Part shown: positions 1-5,465 of the stretch, one piece after another
Layout: each line of letters begins with the position of its first letter
How positions within the stretch are numbered: the stretch's first letter is position 1
Assembly: GCA_018262315.1 (NCBI GenBank)
Contig: JAGSPS010000196.1
Span: 1-6,267, forward strand
Direction: 5' to 3'
Length of the DNA stretch: 6,267 nucleotides
Source: Deltaproteobacteria bacterium
GTDB lineage: Bacteria > Myxococcota_A > UBA9160 > PR03
Notes under the pieces: generated by a model
Databases searched by the model: none
Told to the model about the DNA's origin: nothing
Seen by the model: only the letters and a program-made list of their open reading frames with translations
Program-made: the position numbers and the translations under genes

Positions 1-816
1 TTCGTGCGCGAGGACCCGACGTTCCGCTCCCACGTCGATCCCGAGAGCAACGAGACCGTGATCTCCGGGATGGGCGAGCTGCACCTCGACGTCTACGTCG
101 AGCGCATGAAGCGCGAGTACAACGTCGAGGTCCAGACCGGCGCGCCGCAGGTGGCCTACCGCGAGACGATCTCGCAGCGCGCCGACTATTCCTACGTCCA
201 CAAGAAGCAGACCGGCGGCTCCGGCCAGTACGCGAAGGTGGCGGGTTACATCGAGCCGCTGCCGGAGGGCGATGGTCGCATCTGGGAGTTCTCGAACGAG
301 GTGCGCGGCGGCGCGATTCCCACCGAGTTCATGGGAGCGGTCGAGAAGGGCTTCGCCAGTGCGCTGGTGAAGGGCCGTCTGATCGGCTTCCCCACGATCG
401 GCGTGAAGGTGGTGGTGAACGACGGCCAGTCGCATGCGGTCGATTCGTCGGAAATGGCGTTCATCTCGGCGGCGCGCGGCGCGTTCCGGTCGTGCTACTC
501 GGCGGCCAGACCCATCATCCTCGAGCCGGTGATGAAGCTCGCGGTCGAAGGGCCGGCGGAGTTCCAGGGCGCAGCGCTCAAGACCATCATGCAGCGGCGC
601 GGCACGGTGATAGGCACCACCGAGGAGGCCGGCTTCTGTCGCGTCGAAGCCGAGGTGCCGCTCGCGGAGATGTTCGGCTATGCCACCGACCTGCGTTCCC
701 AGACGCAGGGCAAGGCCGAGTTCACCATGGAGTTCGCGCGCTACCTGCCTTGTCCAAACGAGGTGACGAAAGAACTGCTCGAGAAGTACGCCGATCGGCG
801 CAAGGACGAAGAGTGA
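1..816 (+). CDS. fusA: Translation elongation factor G, C-terminal part (5' truncated by window)
   Basis: EF-G is the ribosomal translocase GTPase that moves tRNA-mRNA after peptide bond formation. It acts in the cytoplasm. The visible 271 residues start inside domain III (REDPTF at residues 3-8, [10 protein letters not shown] at 22-31). Domain IV follows, with QVAYRETI near 50-57 and [14 protein letters not shown] at 67-80. Domain V begins near ILEP at 173-176 and contains [10 protein letters not shown] at 224-233 and TMEF at 242-245. The GTPase domain and domain II lie upstream of the window. The '[10 protein letters not shown]', 'EFQG' and '[13 protein letters not shown]' segments look closer to mitochondrial EF-G1 and the bacterial spdEFG1 class than to E. 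coli FusA, a judgement made from memory of those families. The stop TGA overlaps the start of the next gene by one base, suggesting coupled translation. The domain architecture is otherwise normal. Confidence 0.96.
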   Translation, partial: FVREDPTFRSHVDPESNETVISGMGELHLDVYVERMKREYNVEVQTGAPQVAYRETISQRADYSYVHKKQTGGSGQYAKVAGYIEPLPEGDGRIWEFSNEVRGGAIPTEFMGAVEKGFASALVKGRLIGFPTIGVKVVVNDGQSHAVDSSEMAFISAARGAFRSCYSAARPIILEPVMKLAVEGPAEFQGAALKTIMQRRGTVIGTTEEAGFCRVEAEVPLAEMFGYATDLRSQTQGKAEFTMEFARYLPCPNEVTKELLEKYADRRKDEE

Positions 817-1508
817 TGTACCGCCGCTTCCTGAACGCTCGTTCGCCGCTTCGACTGCTCGAAAAGGGCCTCCACGGAGGTCTCGGGTCGGGCAACCTCG
901 GCCTCGTGATCGCCGGTCCGGGTGTCGGCAAGACCTCCTTCCTGGTGGGTGTCGCACTCGACGAGCTGATGCGGAACAAGCCGGTCCTGCACATCACGCT
1001 CGGTCACAACGTTCAGCATGTGCGCGACTACTACAACACCGTCTTCGAGGAACTCGCCCACACGACGCAACTCGACGAGAACCACGTCGCGGCGCGCGCC
1101 GAGATGGATCGCCTGCGCCGCATCCGCGCCTACCCGCAGAGCTCCTTCGACGCCAAGCGCCTGCGCGAAGCGCTCGCTCTCGAGGCCGAGTTGGGTCCGC
1201 GTCCCGAGCTCGTGGTGGTGGACGGCCTCGACGTCGCGCAGCGCACCGCCGCCGAACTGGAGGAGTGGGCGAGCGCGGCGCGCGACGCCCACGCCGAGGT
1301 GTGGATGGGCGCCAGCGTCGCGGGCGAGCGGATCGCCTCGTTGCCAGCCGAACTCCGACCGCTCGAGGGCAGTTTCAGCGTGATCCTGGCGCTCGAGCCC
1401 GGTGACGGCTCCGTCGCGCTGCGCGCCCTCAAGGACCACGACAGCCGCGACGTGAGCGCCCTGCACGTCGCGCTCGATCCGAAGACGCTGCTGCTGGTGC
1501 GCTCGTAG
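816..1508 (+). CDS. P-loop ATPase, RecA/KaiC-like, unknown function
   Basis: This 230-residue protein is probably a soluble nucleotide-binding ATPase; its cellular role is not recognisable. Walker A is GPGVGKTS at residues 34-41, preceded by a short beta strand (LGLVIA). Walker B is LVVVDGLD at 132-139 with Asp136 after the hydrophobic strand. A GGLGSGNLG stretch just before Walker A resembles the entry to KaiC/RadA-type RecA folds. The LHITLGHNVQHVRDYYN segment (58-74) has the position of the second strand in that fold. No membrane segment or signal peptide is seen. The ATG start at 816 is chosen because it overlaps the EF-G stop (TGATG); the frame stays open back to 492, but that part lies inside EF-G and is a GC-driven shadow. 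The neighbour suggests a link to translation or ribosome function, which is inference only. The gene ends one base before a convergent stop codon. Confidence 0.88.
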   Translation: MYRRFLNARSPLRLLEKGLHGGLGSGNLGLVIAGPGVGKTSFLVGVALDELMRNKPVLHITLGHNVQHVRDYYNTVFEELAHTTQLDENHVAARAEMDRLRRIRAYPQSSFDAKRLREALALEAELGPRPELVVVDGLDVAQRTAAELEEWASAARDAHAEVWMGASVAGERIASLPAELRPLEGSFSVILALEPGDGSVALRALKDHDSRDVSALHVALDPKTLLLVRS

Positions 1509-1517
1509 GCTACGAGC
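1501..1517. terminator. Perfect palindrome spanning two convergent stop codons; possible bidirectional hairpin
   Basis: GCTCGTAG, a single G, then CTACGAGC form an exact 8-base inverted repeat. The plus-strand TAG (1506-1508) closes the ATPase gene and the minus-strand TAG (1512-1510) closes the histone-like gene, so both stops lie in the arms. In RNA from either strand this could fold as a 7-bp stem with a 3-base loop. No T-run follows on either strand, so it does not meet the usual intrinsic-terminator pattern. It may instead block read-through weakly, protect 3' ends, or be coincidence, since both proteins end in Ser-stop coded TCG TAG. Confidence 0.4.
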
Positions 1518-1746
1518 CGAGCAGGCGACCGATCAGGCCGCTGCTCAGCGTTCGTCGCACGTCGGCGTAGACCACACCGGCGGCGCTCTTTGCAGCCGCC
1601 ACCTTCGTGCCCTTTCGGGCCGCCGGTCCAGGTGTGGCCCGCTTGACGGGCTTCTTCGGCGTCGCTTGCTTCGCGCGGCGCTTCGGCGCCGACTTCCTTG
1701 CGGCCGGCTTTGCGCTCGCCTTCTTCGTCTTCTTCTTTGCGGCCAT
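1510..1746 (-). CDS. Small histone H1-like lysine/alanine-rich basic protein
   Basis: This 78-residue protein is probably a nucleoid-associated DNA-binding protein of the kind resembling the C-terminal tail of eukaryotic histone H1. Residues 1-54 are almost only Lys, Arg, Ala, Pro, Thr and Ser, with 20 Lys/Arg and no acidic residue. Asp62 is the only acidic residue in the whole protein. KKTKK, PKRR, TPKKP and PAARKG motifs recur. Residues 55-78 are different: a hydrophobic, possibly helical tail (VVYADVRR, LIGRLLGS). The start is set by ATG at 1746 with AGGAGG four bases upstream; the frame is open much further upstream but lacks support there. It is convergent with the ATPase gene, with one base between the stops. 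DNA binding is inferred from composition. A low-complexity linker or RNA-binding protein is also possible. Confidence 0.82.
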   Translation of the reverse strand: MAAKKKTKKASAKPAARKSAPKRRAKQATPKKPVKRATPGPAARKGTKVAAAKSAAGVVYADVRRTLSSGLIGRLLGS

Positions 1747-1750
1747 GTTG

Positions 1751-1756
1751 CCTCCT
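1751..1756 (-). promoter_or_regulatory. Strong Shine-Dalgarno site for the histone-like gene
   Basis: Read on the minus strand this is a perfect AGGAGG, four bases (CAAC) before the ATG at 1746. It fixes the start of an open frame that otherwise runs far upstream, and it suggests efficient translation, as expected for an abundant nucleoid protein. Confidence 0.8.
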
Positions 1757-2104
1757 GGAGTAGTGCGCAATGTAGTGGGCCGCGCAGCCTCCGCTAGGAG
1801 CCTGACCAAGACGAACCGTTGCGCCTCGGGCTGACGCTCGAGCCCGCCCGCGCCTGGTTCTCCGTCTTCGACAGCAGACGTACCTGAAGGGATGGCAAGT
1901 AGCGCGGGGGCGGGGCGTTCGGCCGAAACGTCCTCGGCGGAGGCGGCTCGGCAGCTTCGCGGCGAGCGCTTGTAACCGCCTGCGGATTGTTTCGGACGAA
2001 CGTCACGCCGCCGCGGCCCACGCGTCGGCTTCCGAGAGACGGAATCAATCTCGGTCGGTCTCCCAGCAGGCCGACTCGCGAGGCGGCCAAGCGAAGCGCG
2101 GGTG
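1757..2104. other. Gene-free stretch between the histone-like and TerB-like genes
   Basis: About 350 bases lie between the Shine-Dalgarno site of the histone-like gene and the stop of the TerB-like gene, both on the minus strand. The part nearest the histone-like gene should hold its promoter. TACATT on the minus strand (1774-1769) could be a -10 box, but I find no convincing -35 at normal spacing. An inverted repeat lies near the TerB end. Open frames across this stretch are rich in Arg, Pro and Ser, have no supporting start signals and resemble GC-driven noise. I see no RNA gene or repeat in 1810-2060. Confidence 0.5.
2069..2088 (-). terminator. Hairpin downstream of the TerB-like gene, weak terminator candidate
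   Basis: GGCCG and CGGCC flank a 10-base centre that itself contains the palindrome CTCGCGAG. This gives a 5-bp GC stem that could extend inward past a mismatch. It lies 16 bases beyond the TAG stop of the TerB-like gene. No T-run follows on the minus strand, so intrinsic termination is uncertain; in GC-rich sequence such short stems also occur by chance. Confidence 0.25.
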
Positions 2105-2638
2105 CTAGCTCGATTTTTTCGGCAGCGCCTGAAACTCGGACAACTTGTCGCGCCACGGTGCGCGCAGCGCGAGCGCTTCCTCGCGCAGGAAACCGAGTTC
2201 CTCGGCGATCTTCGCGATCTCGGCGCTCTCGGCGCTCGCGATCGTGCCGTCGGCGGCTGCCACGGCATAGAGGCAGTGCAGCAGTCTCATGCGCTCTTCG
2301 CGCGTCGAAATCTCACGGAACTCGCGCGTGACGACGTAGTTCTCGGTGCCGCCGAGCAGGCGCGTCTGCGACTTCGCGATCTCGACGGCGAGGGCGGCCT
2401 CCTCCCCGGAGAGCCCTGCGTGCTCCCGGACCAGCGCGAGCATTGCGTCGGTTTCGGTCTCGCTGATCCGCAGATCGGAGTTGGCGACGCGCGCCAGCAC
2501 GTACGCAAAGGCGGCGAGGTGGCGCGCACGCGGCTGGGGCAGCCGCTCGAGTCGCGCGGCGATGCGGCGCACCGTTTCGGTCTCGCCGCTGCGATCGCTG
2601 CGTGTCGCCGCCCCGAAGATGCGCTGGAGGAAACTCAC
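2105..2638 (-). CDS. TerB-like (tellurite resistance TerB / DjlA N-terminal family) protein
   Basis: This 177-residue, mostly helical, soluble protein belongs to the TerB-like superfamily. Members are linked to tellurite or envelope stress and metal sensing, but most lone copies have no known role. Two pseudo-repeated acidic turns typical of the fold are visible: ANSDLRISETETDAM at residues 52-66 and AAADGTIASAESAEI at 127-141, each followed by a helix ending in a Gly-containing turn. The N-terminus (MSFLQRIFG) is amphipathic, as in many TerB proteins, and the C-terminal tail is lysine- and serine-rich. The start is GTG at 2638; no clear Shine-Dalgarno site precedes it, so the exact start is less certain than the family. 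It is divergent from the ArsC-like gene, 56 bases away. No other ter genes are present, so a tellurite function should not be assumed. Confidence 0.82.
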   Translation of the reverse strand: MSFLQRIFGAATRSDRSGETETVRRIAARLERLPQPRARHLAAFAYVLARVANSDLRISETETDAMLALVREHAGLSGEEAALAVEIAKSQTRLLGGTENYVVTREFREISTREERMRLLHCLYAVAAADGTIASAESAEIAKIAEELGFLREEALALRAPWRDKLSEFQALPKKSS

Positions 2639-2694
2639 GGCCGCGCAAGATGGCAGAGCTGGCTCGCGCCGACCACCCGCTATCGTGCGTCCCG
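2639..2694. promoter_or_regulatory. Short divergent intergenic region between TerB-like and ArsC-like genes
   Basis: Both genes start outward from these 56 bases, so any promoters must overlap here or lie within the opposite gene. Neither start has a strong Shine-Dalgarno site, which fits leaderless or short-leader transcripts. A TATCGT at 2681-2686 could be a weak -10 box for the plus-strand gene. No operator-like inverted repeat is evident. Confidence 0.35.
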
Positions 2695-3063
2695 ATGTCC
2701 GATCTGCCCGACTCCGACTCGTCGTTCATGTTGCTCCACAATCCCCGCTGCTCGAAGTCGCGCGCCGCCCGCGCGCTGCTCGAAGAGCGCGGCGTCGAAT
2801 TCGCGGAACGCCACTACCTCGACGATCCGCTCACGCTCGTCGAACTCTACGAGCTGGCTGCGCGACTCGGCAGCTCGCCGCGCGCGTGGTCGCGGCGGGG
2901 TGAAGAAGCCTGGTCCGCCGCCAACCTCTGGGACGACGCGGACGACGACGCGATCCTGCGCGCGATGTCCGCGCATCCGATCCTGATCGAGCGTCCGATC
3001 CTGGTGCGCGGCCGCCGCGCCGTCGTCGGCCGCCCGCCGGAGCGCATTCTCGAGCTGCTCTAG
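2695..3063 (+). CDS. arsC: ArsC-family (glutaredoxin-like) reductase
   Basis: This 122-residue thioredoxin-fold protein belongs to the glutaredoxin-dependent arsenate reductase (ArsC/YfgD) family, which reduces arsenate to arsenite using glutathione and glutaredoxin. The active-site segment HNPRCSKSR is at residues 15-23 with nucleophile Cys19. Arginines likely to hold the oxyanion are Arg67 or Arg68 in the AWSRRGEE region, Arg100 in ERPIL and Arg113 in GRPPE. The HPILIERPILVRG and VVGRPPERILELL blocks are family signatures. Start choice: ATG 2695 adds 11 residues before the conserved MLLHNPRC. In-frame alternatives are ATG 2650 (137 residues) and ATG 2728 (111 residues, closest to the family N-terminus); none has a clear Shine-Dalgarno site. 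There is no ArsR or ArsB neighbour, so many such lone copies may be general thiol reductases rather than arsenic detoxifiers. Confidence 0.85.
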   Translation: MSDLPDSDSSFMLLHNPRCSKSRAARALLEERGVEFAERHYLDDPLTLVELYELAARLGSSPRAWSRRGEEAWSAANLWDDADDDAILRAMSAHPILIERPILVRGRRAVVGRPPERILELL

Positions 3064-3113
3064 GTGCGGCTGGGTATCGACTCTCGCAGACTTTCATCGA
3101 AGTTGGAGGATTC

Positions 3114-3959
3114 ATGTCGGCACGGTCCCCGGGCCCCGATGCAACCCGCGAATCCGAAGCGAGGGCGGCCGGTCCGCGGCGTCTCGCGATCGTGACCGGC
3201 GCTTCGGCCGGCATCGGCGCGGTCTACGCCGAGCGGCTCGCGCGCGACGCCTACGACCTCGTCCTCGTCGCGCGACGTCGCGATCGGCTCGAAGAGCTGG
3301 CCGAACGCCTCGGTCGCACGCACGACCGTCGCGTCGACGTGCTCGCAGCCGATCTCGGCTCCGCCGAGGGCGTGCGCGCGGTCGAAGCGCGGATCGCGGC
3401 GGAACCCGCGCTCGAACTGATGGTGAACAACGCCGGGTTCGGCACGACGGGTCTGTTCGCCGAGCTGGATCGCGACGCCGAGGAGGAAGAGGTCCGCCTC
3501 AACGTGCTCGCACTGCTGCGGCTCACCCACGCGGCGGTGTCGGTGTTCAAGGCGCGCGGCCACGGCTCGGTGATCAACGTATCGTCGCTCGCAGGCTTCC
3601 AGCCGGCGCCCTTCAATGCCACCTACGCGGCCACCAAGGCGTTCGTGAACTCGTTCACGCAGGCGGTCAGCGAGGAGTTGCGCGGGAGCGGCGTGCGGCT
3701 CCAGTTGCTGTGCCCCGGCTTCACCCGCACCGAGTTCCAGGAAGTCGCGGGCGTCAGCACCGAGCGGATTCCCGCCTTCGCCTGGATGACGCCCGAGGCG
3801 GTCGTCGAGGCGTCGCTGGACGCGCTGCGCAAGGGCGAGCTGCTGGTGATCCCGGGCGGCGGGAACAAGTTGATGGGCGCCGTGATCCGCGCGCTGCCCG
3901 CATCGCTGGCGCGCCGCGCGAGTGCCGCGCTGCTGCGGCGCACCCTCGGCGGCGACTGA
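3114..3959 (+). CDS. Classical short-chain dehydrogenase/reductase, NADP-type (DltE/YqjQ-like)
   Basis: This 281-residue Rossmann-fold oxidoreductase acts on an unidentified carbonyl or alcohol substrate. After a polar 22-residue N-terminal extension, the cofactor motif TGASAGIG is at residues 28-35 and NNAG at 105-108. The catalytic tetrad is Asn130, Ser158, Tyr171 and Lys175 (YAATK). CPGFTRTEF carries the usual PG motif after the sixth strand. Arg54-Arg55-Arg56 after the second strand (LVLVARRRDR) favour NADP(H) over NAD(H). The C-terminus has an Ala/Leu/Arg-rich amphipathic stretch (residues 254-278) that could touch a membrane but is not a clear transmembrane segment. The ATG at 3114 is preceded by GGAGGA three bases upstream. 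It lies 50 bases after the ArsC-like gene on the same strand and could be cotranscribed with it. The subfamily is judged from the overall pattern. Confidence 0.92.
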   Translation: MSARSPGPDATRESEARAAGPRRLAIVTGASAGIGAVYAERLARDAYDLVLVARRRDRLEELAERLGRTHDRRVDVLAADLGSAEGVRAVEARIAAEPALELMVNNAGFGTTGLFAELDRDAEEEEVRLNVLALLRLTHAAVSVFKARGHGSVINVSSLAGFQPAPFNATYAATKAFVNSFTQAVSEELRGSGVRLQLLCPGFTRTEFQEVAGVSTERIPAFAWMTPEAVVEASLDALRKGELLVIPGGGNKLMGAVIRALPASLARRASAALLRRTLGGD

Positions 3960-4003
3960 AGACGCGCTTCTCCGTCGGCTCGCTCGAAACCGTTCGCGCT
4001 GCC

Positions 4004-4032
4004 TGGACCGTGGGGTTTCGCTCGTCTAGGCT
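4004..4032 (+). promoter_or_regulatory. Candidate sigma70-type promoter for the di-iron gene
   Basis: TGGACC (4004-4009) resembles a -35 box (4 of 6 to TTGACA). It is followed after 17 bases by TAGGCT (4027-4032), a weak -10 box (3 of 6). This lies in the 94-base gap after the SDR gene and would give a leader of about 125 bases to the TTG start at 4165. TAGnCTGC recurs upstream of the last gene. The match is weak and unproven. Confidence 0.3.
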
Positions 4033-4153
4033 GCTCGGCTGAATTTCAGTTCAGTGGATGAAATGAGCTTCAGCCAGAGCCGGTCGTCGCGACGCTCGTT
4101 CGCATGCATCCCCTGCACACCCATCAGCACCCCCGCTGACCGAATTCTCGAAC

Positions 4154-4159
4154 CGGAGG
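4154..4159 (+). promoter_or_regulatory. Shine-Dalgarno site that sets a TTG start for the di-iron gene
   Basis: CGGAGG sits five bases before TTG at 4165, in frame with the long open frame. No comparable site precedes the upstream ATG codons at 4054 and 4063, so this site argues for the internal TTG as the true start. Confidence 0.7.
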
Positions 4160-4164
4160 CTCCC

Positions 4165-5292
4165 TTGGCCGATCACATCACCCATGACGAGATCTACGAC
4201 GCCGTCGACCGCGACGACTTCGACGCGATGATCGAGGTCGATCGCTACGCGCGCCGCACCGGCGCCTTCGACGAGATCATCTCGGCCACCGAGGATCATT
4301 TCTGGGATCCCCTGGATCCCGCCTACGTCGATTTTTCGCAGCCCTTCGACGTGAAGAACGACACGATCATGCCGCGCGACTTCACCATCGAGCTGAACTG
4401 CGCGGTCGCGGATCGGCTCGACGAGGGCCAGCAGATCCGTCTCGCCAACCAGTCGACGCGCTTCTCACTTTCCCAGATCCTGCACGGCGAGCAGGGTGCG
4501 CTCTCGCTCTCGGCGAGCCTCTGCCACGTGCTCTACGACCCGGGCGCGCAGGAATACGCCGCGAACCAGGCGCGCGAGGAAGCGCGTCACGTCACGGCGT
4601 TCTCGAAGTACATCGGCGCGCGCTGGGGCACGCCGCTGCATGCGGGCACCACGCTGCAGAGCCTGATGAACGAACTGGTGCTCGCACCCGAGGTCTACAA
4701 GAAGCTCGTCGGCATGCAGATGTTGATCGAAGGACTCGCGATGGGCGCCTTCGCGACGCTGCATTCGCGCACGCAGGATCCCGTGCTGCGCCGCACCGTG
4801 CAGCTCGTGATGACCGACGAGGCCTTCCACCACAGGTTCGGCCGCATCTGGGCCAAGCGCACCGTGCCGAAGCTCACCGAGGAGGAGCACGTCAAGGTCG
4901 AGGACTGGGCGGCCGCGTGCTTCCACAAGGTCTTCACGAACCTGGTGAACGCCGAACAGAAACAGGCGATCTACCCGGAGTTCGGCCTCGACTGGCAGTG
5001 GGTCCGCGCGGCCGTGATGGAAGCTTTTACCGACGCCGATCGGCGTCGGCTGATGAAGCAGAACACCAACATCTTCCGCGTGCTGATCAAGACGCTGCTG
5101 CACGGCGGCATCATCACCGACCGCAGCCGGCACCTCTACGAGGCGTGGGTCGATCTCGGCGAGCTCGGACGCGAGCCCGAGGGCGTCGTCGGCGACGCGA
5201 TCGCGGACGCGGCGATCCTCGAGCTGCGCGAGATCAACAGCGGGAAGAAGAAGATCGGGCGCGCGATGAAGGAGATCGCCCGCGCCAATTAG
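4165..5292 (+). CDS. Ferritin-like di-iron protein, probable oxygenase/oxidase
   Basis: This 375-residue helical protein carries a full non-haem di-iron ligand set in two matching halves. The first is Glu109 (GEQGA), Glu139 and His142 (EEARH). The second is Glu189 (LIEGL), Glu219 and His222 (DEAFHH). Each Glu-to-ExxH distance is exactly 30 residues, the spacing of the four-helix bundle in ferritin-like oxygenases, R2 and AurF-type proteins. The N-terminal 70 residues are acidic and rich in aromatics; a helical C-terminal part of about 140 residues follows the bundle and ends in a Lys-rich tail. No signal peptide or membrane span is seen. The TTG start is favoured by CGGAGG five bases upstream; ATG 4054 would add 37 residues of Ser/Arg/Cys/Pro-rich sequence with poorer codon bias. 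It likely uses O2 on an organic substrate. Substrate is unknown; the neighbouring SDRs hint at lipid or steroid metabolism. Confidence 0.85.
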   Translation: MADHITHDEIYDAVDRDDFDAMIEVDRYARRTGAFDEIISATEDHFWDPLDPAYVDFSQPFDVKNDTIMPRDFTIELNCAVADRLDEGQQIRLANQSTRFSLSQILHGEQGALSLSASLCHVLYDPGAQEYAANQAREEARHVTAFSKYIGARWGTPLHAGTTLQSLMNELVLAPEVYKKLVGMQMLIEGLAMGAFATLHSRTQDPVLRRTVQLVMTDEAFHHRFGRIWAKRTVPKLTEEEHVKVEDWAAACFHKVFTNLVNAEQKQAIYPEFGLDWQWVRAAVMEAFTDADRRRLMKQNTNIFRVLIKTLLHGGIITDRSRHLYEAWVDLGELGREPEGVVGDAIADAAILELREINSGKKKIGRAMKEIARAN

Positions 5293-5375
5293 TCGCCTCG
5301 CAGTGCGTCGGAGATCTGGGGGGACGGCGATCCGGCGGGCTCTCGGCAAGCAGGGCGACCGCAGGGGGATTCGCC

Positions 5376-5381
5376 TAGACT
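5376..5381 (+). promoter_or_regulatory. Possible -10 box upstream of the MFE-2-like SDR
   Basis: TAGACT, followed by GC, lies 84 bases before the ATG at 5466, in the 173-base gap after the di-iron gene. A weak -35-like GCGACC (5355-5360) is at a short 15-base spacing. It shares TAGnCTGC with the candidate promoter before the di-iron gene. The evidence is thin. Confidence 0.22.
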
Positions 5382-5465
5382 GCGCCTGCCTTTCGGCACG
5401 CCGCGGCAGCGCGAGGGCGCGCATTCCACCGACGTGCTCCACGAGCAACGAGAAGGATTCCCCCG

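Noticed and set aside
492..815. Upstream extension of the ATPase frame to ATG 492
   Set aside because: It lies wholly inside the conserved EF-G gene in another frame, is Arg/Gly-rich, and the overlap start at 816 begins a sensible protein.
741..1466. Long minus-strand open frame opposite the ATPase gene
   Set aside because: It mirrors the GC-biased coding strand, has no recognisable domain, and the opposite strand encodes clear Walker motifs.
1757..2104. A noncoding RNA gene, repeat array or attachment site in the longest gap
   Set aside because: No tRNA-like fold, direct repeat series or integrase neighbour is visible; only a short GC-rich hairpin near the TerB end.
1794..2156. 120-residue minus-strand open frame in the gene-free stretch
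   Set aside because: Low-complexity composition, overlap with the end of the TerB-like gene, and no ribosome site or known motif.
1747..2268. Minus-strand open frame running into the histone-like gene from upstream
   Set aside because: The part before ATG 1746 overlaps the TerB-like gene, is Arg/Ser/Pro noise, and AGGAGG fixes the start at 1746.
2102..2986. 294-residue plus-strand open frame across the TerB-like and ArsC-like genes
   Set aside because: It runs antisense to the TerB-like gene and out of frame with the ArsC-like gene, both of which have family motifs.
2639..3113. An arsenic resistance operon
   Set aside because: Only an ArsC-family protein is present; there is no ArsR regulator, ArsB/Acr3 pump or ArsA nearby.
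4465..5448. 327-residue minus-strand open frame opposite the di-iron gene
   Set aside because: It is a shadow: the plus strand holds all six metal ligands at the expected spacing.
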